A stretch of DNA of 9,397 nucleotides. Origin: Hyphomicrobiales bacterium (GTDB lineage Bacteria > Pseudomonadota > Alphaproteobacteria > Rhizobiales > Rhizobiaceae). The stretch spans positions 1 through 9,397 of the forward strand of contig JAALLB010000048.1 of NCBI GenBank assembly GCA_011087745.1, given 5' to 3'. Under the pieces are notes generated by a model. The model saw nothing but the letters and a program-made list of their open reading frames with translations. It was not told where the DNA came from and made no database searches. A program made the position numbers and the translations under genes. Positions 1-6,797 of this stretch are shown here, in pieces (within the stretch, counting starts at the first letter, position 1; each line of letters opens with the position of its first letter).

Positions 1-37
1 AATCAACCTCAAATCAATCGGAAATACAGCCCTTATC

Positions 38-63
38 CCGAGTTGACGTTAGTTAGAACCCGG
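38..63 (-). other. possible RNA hairpin downstream of the YceI gene
   Basis: On the minus-strand transcript, CCGGGTT (63 to 57) can pair with AACTCGG (44 to 38) over 7 bp including one G-U wobble, with a 12-nt loop. It lies about 30 nt past the YceI stop codon. No run of U follows, so it does not meet the usual form of an intrinsic terminator; it could stabilise the 3' end or be chance. The rest of 1-93 shows nothing else I can support except a 12-bp palindrome at 79-90. Confidence 0.25.
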
Positions 64-93
64 CAGATTTAATAGTCAATCTTGCAAGATGTC

Positions 94-669
94 CTATTTT
101 TCAAAAACCATTCGAACAGCAACGGGCGTTACACGCGTAATGCCGGGCAGTTTTGCCAACTTCATCAGCATGTCAACACCGGCATCAATGCCAAGATCTT
201 CTGTTGAAAGCATCATGAAATCAGCAGTTGTCACAAGGACGCGGTTTTCTGAAAGCTTTGCAACCAGCATTTCCACATCGATATCGTCTTCTGATCCTGC
301 AAAGGCAAGGGTTGCTTCAATCTCAACAACTTTCGTTTCACCTTGTTTTAGTCCGCTGACTTCTTCCATATCAATAGTGCCAGTCACAACAGCGGTTGCT
401 GCACCTTTTTGGAACACATGCTCACCCATACGTTCATTGCGAATATCAATATTGGTTTCTACTGAACCCAAATCAATTGTCAGCGCTAATTCACCAGTTT
501 CACTTACAGAATTAAAGTGGTGAACCTCACCTGTAGTGTTTTTCTTGATTGAGCCAAATGCTACACGGGATTTATCTGCTACGGATTTCCAGGCGGCATG
601 GCCATCAGCGAACACTGGCGTTGCCAAAAACAGCGAAACGCCACATAACAGACTTGCAAATAATTTCAT
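94..669 (-). CDS. YceI family periplasmic protein
   Basis: This 191-residue protein belongs to the YceI family, a lipocalin-like beta-barrel fold that in characterised members binds polyisoprenoid chains in the periplasm. The N-terminus is a clear signal peptide: Met-Lys, a hydrophobic stretch (residues about 3-17) and a likely cleavage after Val-Phe-Ala at residue 21, leaving a mature protein that begins Asp-Gly. The family pattern of alternating strands, including the Ile-Asp-Ile-Arg-Asn-Glu-Arg-Met segment near residues 72-79, is present, and the length is normal. I chose the ATG at 669 because GGAGG stands 8 nt before it; a longer reading from TTG at 684 would put that Shine-Dalgarno inside the gene and add five residues before the signal peptide. 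A 114-nt gap separates it from the thioesterase, so it may have its own promoter. A link to fatty-acid breakdown is not evident. Confidence 0.9.
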   Translation of the reverse strand: MKLFASLLCGVSLFLATPVFADGHAAWKSVADKSRVAFGSIKKNTTGEVHHFNSVSETGELALTIDLGSVETNIDIRNERMGEHVFQKGAATAVVTGTIDMEEVSGLKQGETKVVEIEATLAFAGSEDDIDVEMLVAKLSENRVLVTTADFMMLSTEDLGIDAGVDMLMKLAKLPGITRVTPVAVRMVFEK

Positions 670-783
670 TCTTATATCCTCCAATTATCAATGAGCGTAG
701 TTGCCCTACTTCCCCTAACGTTTGAACGAGGGATATTATTCATTTTAAGCTGGGAGTTATTTTCAAAGCTTATTTGTGAGCTT

Positions 784-1317
784 TTATAGATACTCTGGAG
801 GCCAGGGGCGGGTATTGTCTGCGTCAATCCAATCTTGCACCCACTTCGGCGGTTCAAGGGAGAAATCGTCTTCGCCCATTGCTTTTGAGACCCGCTCGGT
901 GAGTATGCTACGTCCCTTTTCGGTAATGCCGGTCCTGAAAAGAGCTGTTGAACAGGGTTCACCCCTCACTTCCATGGATTGTTGGATGTAAAACCATCGA
1001 TGATCCATGCCAATGAGTTGTGTACGCATGGTGACTTTTTGAAGCATGAAAATTCGCTTCCGAAAACGAACCGAAGAGCCAGCGACCACCAAGCCCCACT
1101 TTTGCTCCTTGAGAACACGCCACAAGCCGCACTTCAAGGCAAGATCAAACCGCCCAAGGTCATAAAGCGTTAGATGGCACCCATTATTCATTTCCATGAA
1201 CTGATCCATATCCCATGGATGAGCATAAAAAGTACAAGTAGTAGTATCTGTGAATTGCGCGGCAGGTGCCCGCCGCGCTTTCCAAAGAACTGATGCCATT
1301 CGTGCAAATGGATACAT
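784..1317 (-). CDS. hotdog-fold acyl-CoA thioesterase-like protein (4HBT_2 type)
   Basis: A 177-residue cytoplasmic protein resembling the 4HBT_2/THEM6-like group of hotdog thioesterases, which hydrolyse acyl-CoA to free acid and CoA. Visible support is the region at residues 30-60, where Trp-Asp-Met-Asp (35-38) is followed by Met-Asn-Asn (43-45) and then Tyr-Asp-Leu-Gly-Arg-Phe, matching the usual D-x-D...MNN...R layout of the family, and the strand-rich part at 75-130. The C-terminus ends in a Trp/Pro-rich tail (Pro-Trp-Pro-Pro). The start lies 8 nt after the stop of the FadJ-like gene, with no good Shine-Dalgarno, so translational coupling is likely; Met7 (1299) is an alternative start but has no better signal. 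Its place as the last close-packed gene of a beta-oxidation operon suggests it relieves CoA trapping or removes dead-end acyl-CoAs, but the substrate cannot be read from the sequence. Confidence 0.8.
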   Translation of the reverse strand: MYPFARMASVLWKARRAPAAQFTDTTTCTFYAHPWDMDQFMEMNNGCHLTLYDLGRFDLALKCGLWRVLKEQKWGLVVAGSSVRFRKRIFMLQKVTMRTQLIGMDHRWFYIQQSMEVRGEPCSTALFRTGITEKGRSILTERVSKAMGEDDFSLEPPKWVQDWIDADNTRPWPPEYL

Positions 1318-1325
1318 GGCCCGGC

Positions 1326-3536
1326 TTACGCAGCTTTCTTGCTTGGTGTGCCAGTTGGGTCAAACCGCTCGTAGAACTTCTCATTCGACTTTGCCATTTC
1401 AAGAAGAAGTGCATTTGGTTTGAACTGGTCACCATATTTTGCATGAAGGTCTTTAAGCATTTCAACAAATTTGGTTGAGCCCATGCCATCAATGTATGAA
1501 AGCGCCCCGCCTGTGAAAGGTGCAAAGCCAAATCCGAGGATTGAACCCACATCCGCTTCACGAACATCAGTGACAACGCCTTCTTCAACACAGCGCGCAG
1601 CTTCAACCGCAATCGTCGCATGGAACCGGTTTTTGATTTCATCCCGATCAATCGCATCTGCTTCTTGTTGCGGATACATATCTTTCAAACCAGGCCAAAG
1701 GTGTTTTTTAGCTGGCTTGTCTGGGTAGTCATAAAATCCCTTGCCGTTCTTTTTGCCAAGGCGGTCATGCTTTTCGACCATTGAATCCACAAGATCAATA
1801 TGGCGTTGTTCAACTGCACCTTCGCCAAGATCACGAATGGTTCGGTGTAAAATTTTGTGACTAAGATCAATGGCAGTTTCATCGTTCAACTGCAGCGGTC
1901 CAAGCGGCATTCCAGCTTGCTTGGCAAGGTTTTCAATCATAGCCGCCGGAACACCTTCAGTAAGCATGTTATAGGCTTCTGACATATAACGAAGCACACA
2001 ACGGTTCACGAAGAAGCCGCGAGAGTCATTAACAAAAATTGGTGTTTTCTTGATTTTACCAATGTAATCTAGCGCCATTGCAATCGCCTTGTCGCCAGTC
2101 TTATCGCCCTTAATTGTTTCAACCAGCATCATCATGTTGACAGGTGAGAAGAAGTGAATTCCGACAAATTGTTCCGGTCGCTTGGAAAACTTAGCCAGGT
2201 CAGAAATCGGAATAGTGGATGTGTTGGACGCAAAGATTGCATCTTCTGGCATATGGGCTTCTGCCATTTCTGTGGCAGTTTTCTTGACTTCTGAATCTTC
2301 AAAAACTGCTTCAATTACCATATCAACGTCAGAGAGATTTTTATAATCATCTGTTGCAGTGATTTTGGAAAGAATAGCTTCTTTCTTTTCAGCAGTAGAA
2401 CGTTTCTTGGAGATCGCCTTGTCCTCAGTGGTCTCAGACCAGGATTTGCCCTTGTCAGCGCTAGCTTGATCACGGTCAATAAGAACAACGTCTATTCCAG
2501 CCTTGGCAGAGACATAAGCAATACCTGCGCCCATAAGACCGGCACCAATGACACCAATCTTGTTTACTTCAAGTTTGCCAATAGAATCTGGACGACGTGC
2601 GCCCTTGTTCAACTCTTGCATGGACATAAACAAAGTTCGGATCATCATGGCAGCTTCAGTTGTTCGAAGCACTTCCGAGAAATACCGGCTTTCAATTTTC
2701 AAAGCTGTATCAAACGGAACCAGCATGCCTTCATAAACACACTTCATGATCGCTCGGGCACCTGGATAATTATCCTGAGTTTCGCGGCGATAGATTGCAT
2801 TTGCTGGCGGGAACAGTTGGAAACCTGCTGGCGTATAAACATGACCGCCAGGGAACTTATAACCTTTTACATCCCAAGGTTGCTCGCCTTTTAGGCCGCC
2901 GTTGATAAGCTCTTTTGCTTTGTTGACCAATTCAGCTTCAGGTACAACTTCAGTCGTTAGACCTTGCGCTTTGGTCTTGGAAGCATGCATGTTGCCACCC
3001 TTAAGAAGGAATTGCATGGCTTCTTGGGTATGGATTAGGCGCGGTACCCGCTGGGTGCCGCCACCGCCCGGGAAAAGACCAACCTTAACTTCAGGAAGAG
3101 ATACTTTCGCATCATCAGCAATTACACGTGCATGACAAGCAAGACACATTTCAAGACAGCCACCAATAGCCTGTCCGTTAATGGCAGCGACAAATGGCTT
3201 GCCGGATGTTTCCTGTTTGCGTAGTAAAAGGTTCAAGCTATAAGCGTTGTCGAAAAGCAATTGAGCTACAGCAGCTGGGTCTTTTGCCTCTTCGGCGCGG
3301 AACTGACCAAGCATATCCTGTAACATGGAAAGATCAGCACCGGCACCAAATGTTTTCTTGCCAGATGCAAGTACAACCCCCTTGATGTTCTCATCAGCAC
3401 TCATGCTGTCAACGATTTTTTCCCATTCGTCCATGACCGAAAGATCAATCACGTTCATGGATTTGTCAGGCATGTCCCAAGTAACAACTGCAATGCCGTC
3501 GTTATCAGTTTCAATCTTGAAATTTGTATATGTCAT
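1326..3536 (-). CDS. fadJ: FadJ/FadB-like bifunctional enoyl-CoA hydratase / 3-hydroxyacyl-CoA dehydrogenase
   Basis: This 736-residue protein carries out beta-oxidation steps two and three: hydration of trans-2-enoyl-CoA and NAD-dependent oxidation of the L-3-hydroxyacyl-CoA. The N-terminal crotonase domain (about 1-200) has an oxyanion segment Gly-Ala-Gly-Ala-Asp-Leu (64-69) and both catalytic glutamates, Glu129 (in GGCLE) and Glu149 (in LPEVKVG). A linker leads to the NAD-binding domain from about 325, with the Rossmann motif Gly-Ala-Gly-Leu-Met-Gly (331-336). The dehydrogenase set Ser440, His461, Glu473 and Asn511 is intact and has the spacing of the short-chain HAD family. The C-terminal dimerisation domains follow to about 720. 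Length is normal for FadB/FadJ. GGAGA lies 7 nt before the ATG. The thiolase partner is encoded upstream, separated by the cupin gene, so the order is thiolase first, the reverse of E. coli fadBA. Whether it is closer to FadB or FadJ cannot be settled by eye. Confidence 0.96.
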   Translation of the reverse strand: MTYTNFKIETDNDGIAVVTWDMPDKSMNVIDLSVMDEWEKIVDSMSADENIKGVVLASGKKTFGAGADLSMLQDMLGQFRAEEAKDPAAVAQLLFDNAYSLNLLLRKQETSGKPFVAAINGQAIGGCLEMCLACHARVIADDAKVSLPEVKVGLFPGGGGTQRVPRLIHTQEAMQFLLKGGNMHASKTKAQGLTTEVVPEAELVNKAKELINGGLKGEQPWDVKGYKFPGGHVYTPAGFQLFPPANAIYRRETQDNYPGARAIMKCVYEGMLVPFDTALKIESRYFSEVLRTTEAAMMIRTLFMSMQELNKGARRPDSIGKLEVNKIGVIGAGLMGAGIAYVSAKAGIDVVLIDRDQASADKGKSWSETTEDKAISKKRSTAEKKEAILSKITATDDYKNLSDVDMVIEAVFEDSEVKKTATEMAEAHMPEDAIFASNTSTIPISDLAKFSKRPEQFVGIHFFSPVNMMMLVETIKGDKTGDKAIAMALDYIGKIKKTPIFVNDSRGFFVNRCVLRYMSEAYNMLTEGVPAAMIENLAKQAGMPLGPLQLNDETAIDLSHKILHRTIRDLGEGAVEQRHIDLVDSMVEKHDRLGKKNGKGFYDYPDKPAKKHLWPGLKDMYPQQEADAIDRDEIKNRFHATIAVEAARCVEEGVVTDVREADVGSILGFGFAPFTGGALSYIDGMGSTKFVEMLKDLHAKYGDQFKPNALLLEMAKSNEKFYERFDPTGTPSKKAA

Positions 3537-3563
3537 TTTAATTCTCCAGCTTGGAGTGAGATG

Positions 3564-4025
3564 TTAAAGATATTTATCGCCATTTTTGTGCGTGAAGTTG
3601 AAGCCATTTTCATCCTTCGTGACGGCTAAATCATCATCAGGATAATGGGCACGTTCTGTAGCAGCGCGTGTTCCAATTTCTAGGTAAATAAGATCAGCAT
3701 TACTTTCATTTACTAAGTGATGTCCGTTTGAAACACCGGCCTTAAAACCTGCTGCATCGCCCGGATTGAGTAGAGTTTTTCCATCATCTTCAATAAGTGT
3801 GGCCTGCCCTTCAAGAATGTAAACAAACTCGTCTTCTTGTTCGTGCCAATGGCGCAAAGCAGAACCGGATCCTGGTTCAAGTCGTGTAATATTTACACCA
3901 AACTGATCCAAGTCAACCGCATCGCCGAGCCGCTTACGAAACCGTCCTTTGGTGATTTCAGCAAACGGCGCAGGATATCCACTTCCACCAGACCATGCCA
4001 TTTTATTGATGTCAATCTTTGGCAT
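3564..4025 (-). CDS. small single-domain cupin protein, function unknown
   Basis: A 153-residue cupin with a complete set of metal ligands. Motif 1 has His59-x-His61, Glu66 and Gly73; motif 2 has Pro88-Gly89 and His102-x3-Asn106. It therefore probably binds a divalent metal, but the family includes sugar isomerases, oxygenases, hydrolases and small-molecule binders, and nothing visible selects among them. There is no signal peptide. The reading frame stays open upstream to 4133, but I place the start at 4025 because the protein then begins Met-Pro-Lys, just before the conserved part; the extra 36 residues lie entirely inside the thiolase gene. The ATG begins 1 nt after the thiolase stop, with GAGCGGG close by, so translation is probably coupled. 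Its position between thiolase and the FadJ-like gene, with 27 nt to the latter, ties its expression to beta-oxidation; a biochemical role there is inference only. Confidence 0.85.
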   Translation of the reverse strand: MPKIDINKMAWSGGSGYPAPFAEITKGRFRKRLGDAVDLDQFGVNITRLEPGSGSALRHWHEQEDEFVYILEGQATLIEDDGKTLLNPGDAAGFKAGVSNGHHLVNESNADLIYLEIGTRAATERAHYPDDDLAVTKDENGFNFTHKNGDKYL

Positions 4026-4026
4026 T

Positions 4027-5238
4027 TTATACCCGCTCAATAATCGTTGCTGTACCCATGCCAGCACCAATGCACAAAGTAACGAGAGCCGTATTTTGAT
4101 CACGGCGTTCAAGTTCATCCAAAACCGTACCAAGGATCATTGCACCTGTTGCACCTAATGGATGACCCATGGCAATTGCACCGCCACATACGTTCATCTT
4201 GTCGTGGGAAATATCAAAGTACTGCATGTAGCGTAGTACAACTGATGCAAATGCCTCATTGAGTTCGAACAAATCAATGTCGGAAAGCTGCATACCGGCG
4301 CGCGCAAGAAGTTTTTCAGTCACGTCAACTGGTCCGGTTAGCATAAGTGCCGGATCAGAACCAATATTTGCAAAGGCCCGAATTTTGGCGCGCGGTTTAA
4401 CGCCCAGTTTTTTTCCGCCTTCTTTGGAACCCATAAGCACTGCCGCAGCACCATCAACAATGCCGGATGAGTTACCAGCATGGTGAACGTGATTGACCGT
4501 TTCAAGTTCAGGGTGCGCTGCGATACCGACCGCATCAAAACCGCCCATTTCTCCCATCATCACGAAAGATGCATCAAGAGAGGCCAGTGACTGCATGTCA
4601 GTTTCCGGACGCATGTGTTCATCATGATCAAGAATAACAAGTCCGTTTTGATCTTTGATTGGCACAACAGAATTCTTAAATCGCCCATCTTTCCAGCTTG
4701 CATCTGAGCGTTTTTGGCTCTCAACAGAATAGGCATCTACATCATCACGGGAAAAACCGTATTTTGTTGCAATCAGATCAGCTGAAACACCCTGGGGCAT
4801 GAAATATGCCGGAACAGCAACAGATGGATCCATTGGCCAGGCACCACCTGATGCGCCAATGCCAACCCGTGACATGCTTTCAACACCGCCTGCAATAACA
4901 AGGTCATTGGCGCCGGAGTTAATAGTCGAAGCAGCCATGTTGATCGCATCAAGACCTGATGCACAAAACCGGTTGATTTGCATGCCGGGAACTTTGTTGT
5001 CGTAGCCTGCTTCAAATACAGCAGCGCGGGCAATATCAGAACCTGCTTCACCTATTGGATCAACACAACCCAAAATGACATCATCGATCATGGATGTATC
5101 AGCAATTTCATTACGGTCACGTACTGCTTCCAATGTCTTTGCAGATAAACGCACTGCAGGGACTTCATGTAGTGAGCCATTCTTTTTGCCGCGGCCTCTA
5201 GGGGTGCGAACATGATCATAAATAAATGCATCAGCCAT
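4027..5238 (-). CDS. fadA: acetyl-CoA C-acyltransferase (3-ketoacyl-CoA thiolase)
   Basis: This 403-residue thiolase cleaves 3-ketoacyl-CoA with CoA, giving acetyl-CoA and a shortened acyl-CoA, the last step of each beta-oxidation turn. The acyl-accepting Cys92 is in Arg-Phe-Cys-Ala-Ser-Gly; the C-terminal catalytic pair is His359 (Met-Gly-His-Pro-Leu-Gly) and Cys389 (Leu-Cys-Ile-Gly-Ala-Gly-Met-Gly). The glycine-rich Gly-Gly-Val-Glu-Ser-Met-Ser segment near 117-123 and the Asn-Glu-Ala-Phe-Ala motif are also intact. Length and start (Met-Ala-Asp-Ala-Phe-Ile-Tyr) are normal, and GGAG lies 7 nt before the ATG. It shares an operon with the FadJ-like protein, its expected partner in a trifunctional complex. 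Sequence alone does not rule out an acetoacetyl-CoA or aromatic-pathway (beta-ketoadipyl-CoA) thiolase, but the neighbours favour fatty-acid breakdown. Confidence 0.94.
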   Translation of the reverse strand: MADAFIYDHVRTPRGRGKKNGSLHEVPAVRLSAKTLEAVRDRNEIADTSMIDDVILGCVDPIGEAGSDIARAAVFEAGYDNKVPGMQINRFCASGLDAINMAASTINSGANDLVIAGGVESMSRVGIGASGGAWPMDPSVAVPAYFMPQGVSADLIATKYGFSRDDVDAYSVESQKRSDASWKDGRFKNSVVPIKDQNGLVILDHDEHMRPETDMQSLASLDASFVMMGEMGGFDAVGIAAHPELETVNHVHHAGNSSGIVDGAAAVLMGSKEGGKKLGVKPRAKIRAFANIGSDPALMLTGPVDVTEKLLARAGMQLSDIDLFELNEAFASVVLRYMQYFDISHDKMNVCGGAIAMGHPLGATGAMILGTVLDELERRDQNTALVTLCIGAGMGTATIIERV

Positions 5239-5271
5239 TTGGTATCTCCAAGTTAAGGCAAAATAATTCGG

Positions 5272-5583
5272 TTAGCCGTCGTTTCCTTCAAGCAAAATAA
5301 TGCTTGCGTTGGAAACGGCAGTTCTGTTTGTTTTAGCTTCCTGGTAGGTTGCGCTGTTGTAACAAGACTTTGCATCTTCAAGCGATGCAAATTCAATCAC
5401 AACATGACGCGCGCCAAGGTCCTGACCTTCAGCCAGGAAATAATCTCCGCCACGAGCCAGAAATTTGGCATTATATTCAGCAAAAACTGGACCAGCTCCA
5501 GCGACGTAGGCTTTGTAGGCATCAGAAGTAAAACTTGATGCGTCATCTGCTGTTACGTGTGCAATCCAATATCCTTTTGGCAT
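5272..5583 (-). CDS. DUF1330 family protein
   Basis: A 103-residue protein of the DUF1330 family, small dimeric alpha-beta barrel proteins of unknown function. The family's opening Met-Pro-Lys-Gly-Tyr-Trp-Ile-Ala, the Tyr-Lys-Ala-Tyr-Val segment (about 23-27), the Arg-Gly-Gly turn (44-46) and the Val-Val-Ile-Glu-Phe strand followed by Ala-x-x-Cys-Tyr-Asn-Ser (about 61-77) are all recognisable. There is no signal peptide or membrane segment. AGGA lies 7 nt before the ATG, and the gene begins 14 nt after the stop of the LCAD-type dehydrogenase. It sits 33 nt ahead of the thiolase, so it is firmly part of the operon. Members often sit next to acyl-CoA enzymes in alphaproteobacteria (general impression, not checked), which hints at a supporting role, but no activity can be assigned. 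Confidence 0.88.
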   Translation of the reverse strand: MPKGYWIAHVTADDASSFTSDAYKAYVAGAGPVFAEYNAKFLARGGDYFLAEGQDLGARHVVIEFASLEDAKSCYNSATYQEAKTNRTAVSNASIILLEGNDG

Positions 5584-5597
5584 TTTAAATTCCTATC

Positions 5598-6767
5598 CTA
5601 AAGCGTGCGGGAAATGAGAACTTTCATGATCTCATTTGTTCCGCCATAAATTCTTTGAACGCGCGCATCACGGAAAAGGCGCGCAATTGGGTACTCGTTC
5701 ATAAAGCCATAGCCACCAAAAAGCTGCAAGCATTCGTCCATCACTTTGCCTTGCAAATCTGTCAGCAAATATTTGGCCATAGAGGCAGTTGCTGTATCAA
5801 GCTCGCCTTTGAGATGCTGTTCAACACATTGGTTGACGAATGCTTTTGCCATTGTCGCTTCAGATTTCAGTTCCGCCAGTTTGAACTGGGTATTTTGAAA
5901 GTCCAATATCGCCTTGCCAAACGCTTTGCGCTCCTTGACGTATTCAAGCGTCAGCGTCAGCGCCAATTCAATAGATCCCATTGCCTGATTGGCAATTATC
6001 AATCGCTCTTGCGGCAATTGGTTCATTAATTGGTAAAACCCTTTTCCTTCTTCATAACCAAGCAAATTGGCGGTGGGTACTTTTACATCGTTAAAAAACA
6101 GTTCGGATGTATCGTTTGCCTTAAAGCCAATTTTATCAAGATTGCGGCCACGCTCAAATCCTTCAACTTCATCGGTTTCCACAACCATTAACGAAGTACC
6201 CTTGGCACCTGCGGATGTATCTGTCTTTGCAACTACGATAACAAGGTTTGCATTTTGGCCATTGGTGATAAATGTCTTGGAACCATTGATGCGATATTGG
6301 TTCCCATCCTTAACAGCACTTGTTTTTACGCCCTGAAGATCAGAGCCTGCACCGGGTTCAGTCATCGCAATAGCACCGATCAGCTCACCAGAAACTAACC
6401 GCGGTAACCAGCGCTTTTTTTGCTCTTCGGTACCAAATTCAGTGATGTAGGGAGCAACTATTCCTGAGTGAAGCGCAATTCCAAATCCATCTACGCCATT
6501 GTGAGCAATCGCCTCAATAATGGCAGCTTCCTGGGCATAAGTACCGCCAGCACCGCCAAATTCTTCTGGCACAGAAGCACATAGCAGGCCATTTGCACCG
6601 GCCATCTCCCATTGCGAACGGGGGACAATTTCATCTTTTTCATATTGCTCATACTTGGGAGCAATTTCTGTTTCCATAAAACGGCCAGCCATTTCCCGAA
6701 CCATGGCATAATCTTCATCATGCCATGTGGGAGTAAGGGAATTGAGCACTTCTTGCGGAGTTGTCAT
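5598..6767 (-). CDS. acyl-CoA dehydrogenase, LCAD/isovaleryl type
   Basis: A 389-residue FAD enzyme that introduces the trans-2 double bond into acyl-CoA and passes electrons to electron-transfer flavoprotein. The N-terminal helical domain is followed by the flavin-contact motif Met-Thr-Glu-Pro-Gly-Ala-Gly-Ser-Asp (135-143), the beta domain with Thr-Phe-Ile-Thr-Asn-Gly (165-170) and the C-terminal helical domain with Gln-Leu-Phe-Gly-Gly-Tyr-Gly. In the short- and medium-chain enzymes the base is Glu in a Tyr-Glu-Gly-Thr motif; here that site reads Tyr-Gly-Gly-Thr-Asn-Glu-Ile, and the base is instead expected at Glu254 in Leu-Pro-Gln-Glu-Arg. That arrangement is typical of long-chain and isovaleryl-CoA dehydrogenases. 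The start has AAGG 8 nt upstream and lies 30 nt after the preceding gene. Fatty-acid substrates are favoured by the neighbours, branched-chain ones are not excluded. Confidence 0.93.
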   Translation of the reverse strand: MTTPQEVLNSLTPTWHDEDYAMVREMAGRFMETEIAPKYEQYEKDEIVPRSQWEMAGANGLLCASVPEEFGGAGGTYAQEAAIIEAIAHNGVDGFGIALHSGIVAPYITEFGTEEQKKRWLPRLVSGELIGAIAMTEPGAGSDLQGVKTSAVKDGNQYRINGSKTFITNGQNANLVIVVAKTDTSAGAKGTSLMVVETDEVEGFERGRNLDKIGFKANDTSELFFNDVKVPTANLLGYEEGKGFYQLMNQLPQERLIIANQAMGSIELALTLTLEYVKERKAFGKAILDFQNTQFKLAELKSEATMAKAFVNQCVEQHLKGELDTATASMAKYLLTDLQGKVMDECLQLFGGYGFMNEYPIARLFRDARVQRIYGGTNEIMKVLISRTL

Positions 6768-6797
6768 TGGCCTCGCCTTAATTGCTTTTCTGGCAGC

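Noticed and set aside
43..49. TTGACGT as a second MerR operator downstream of YceI
   Set aside because: It matches one arm of the 16-bp palindrome, but the other arm is not present at the right distance, so it is a half-site at best.
79..90. 12-bp palindrome ATCTTGCAAGAT just after the YceI stop as a terminator
   Set aside because: As RNA it can form only a 4-bp stem with a 4-nt loop and no U-run follows; it may be chance.
765..784. AAAGCT / AGCTTT hairpin at the thioesterase stop as a terminator
   Set aside because: The stem is only 6 bp and AT-rich, and no U-run follows on the minus-strand transcript.
2466..2894. Plus-strand open frame of 142 codons
   Set aside because: It lies fully antisense to the well-supported FadJ-like gene, and its translation has no recognisable domain or plausible composition. 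The other plus-strand open frames in the window are rejected for the same reason.
4026..4133. 36-residue N-terminal extension of the cupin
   Set aside because: It overlaps the conserved C-terminal end of thiolase in another frame; the Met at 4025 begins just before the conserved cupin region and follows the thiolase stop by 1 nt.
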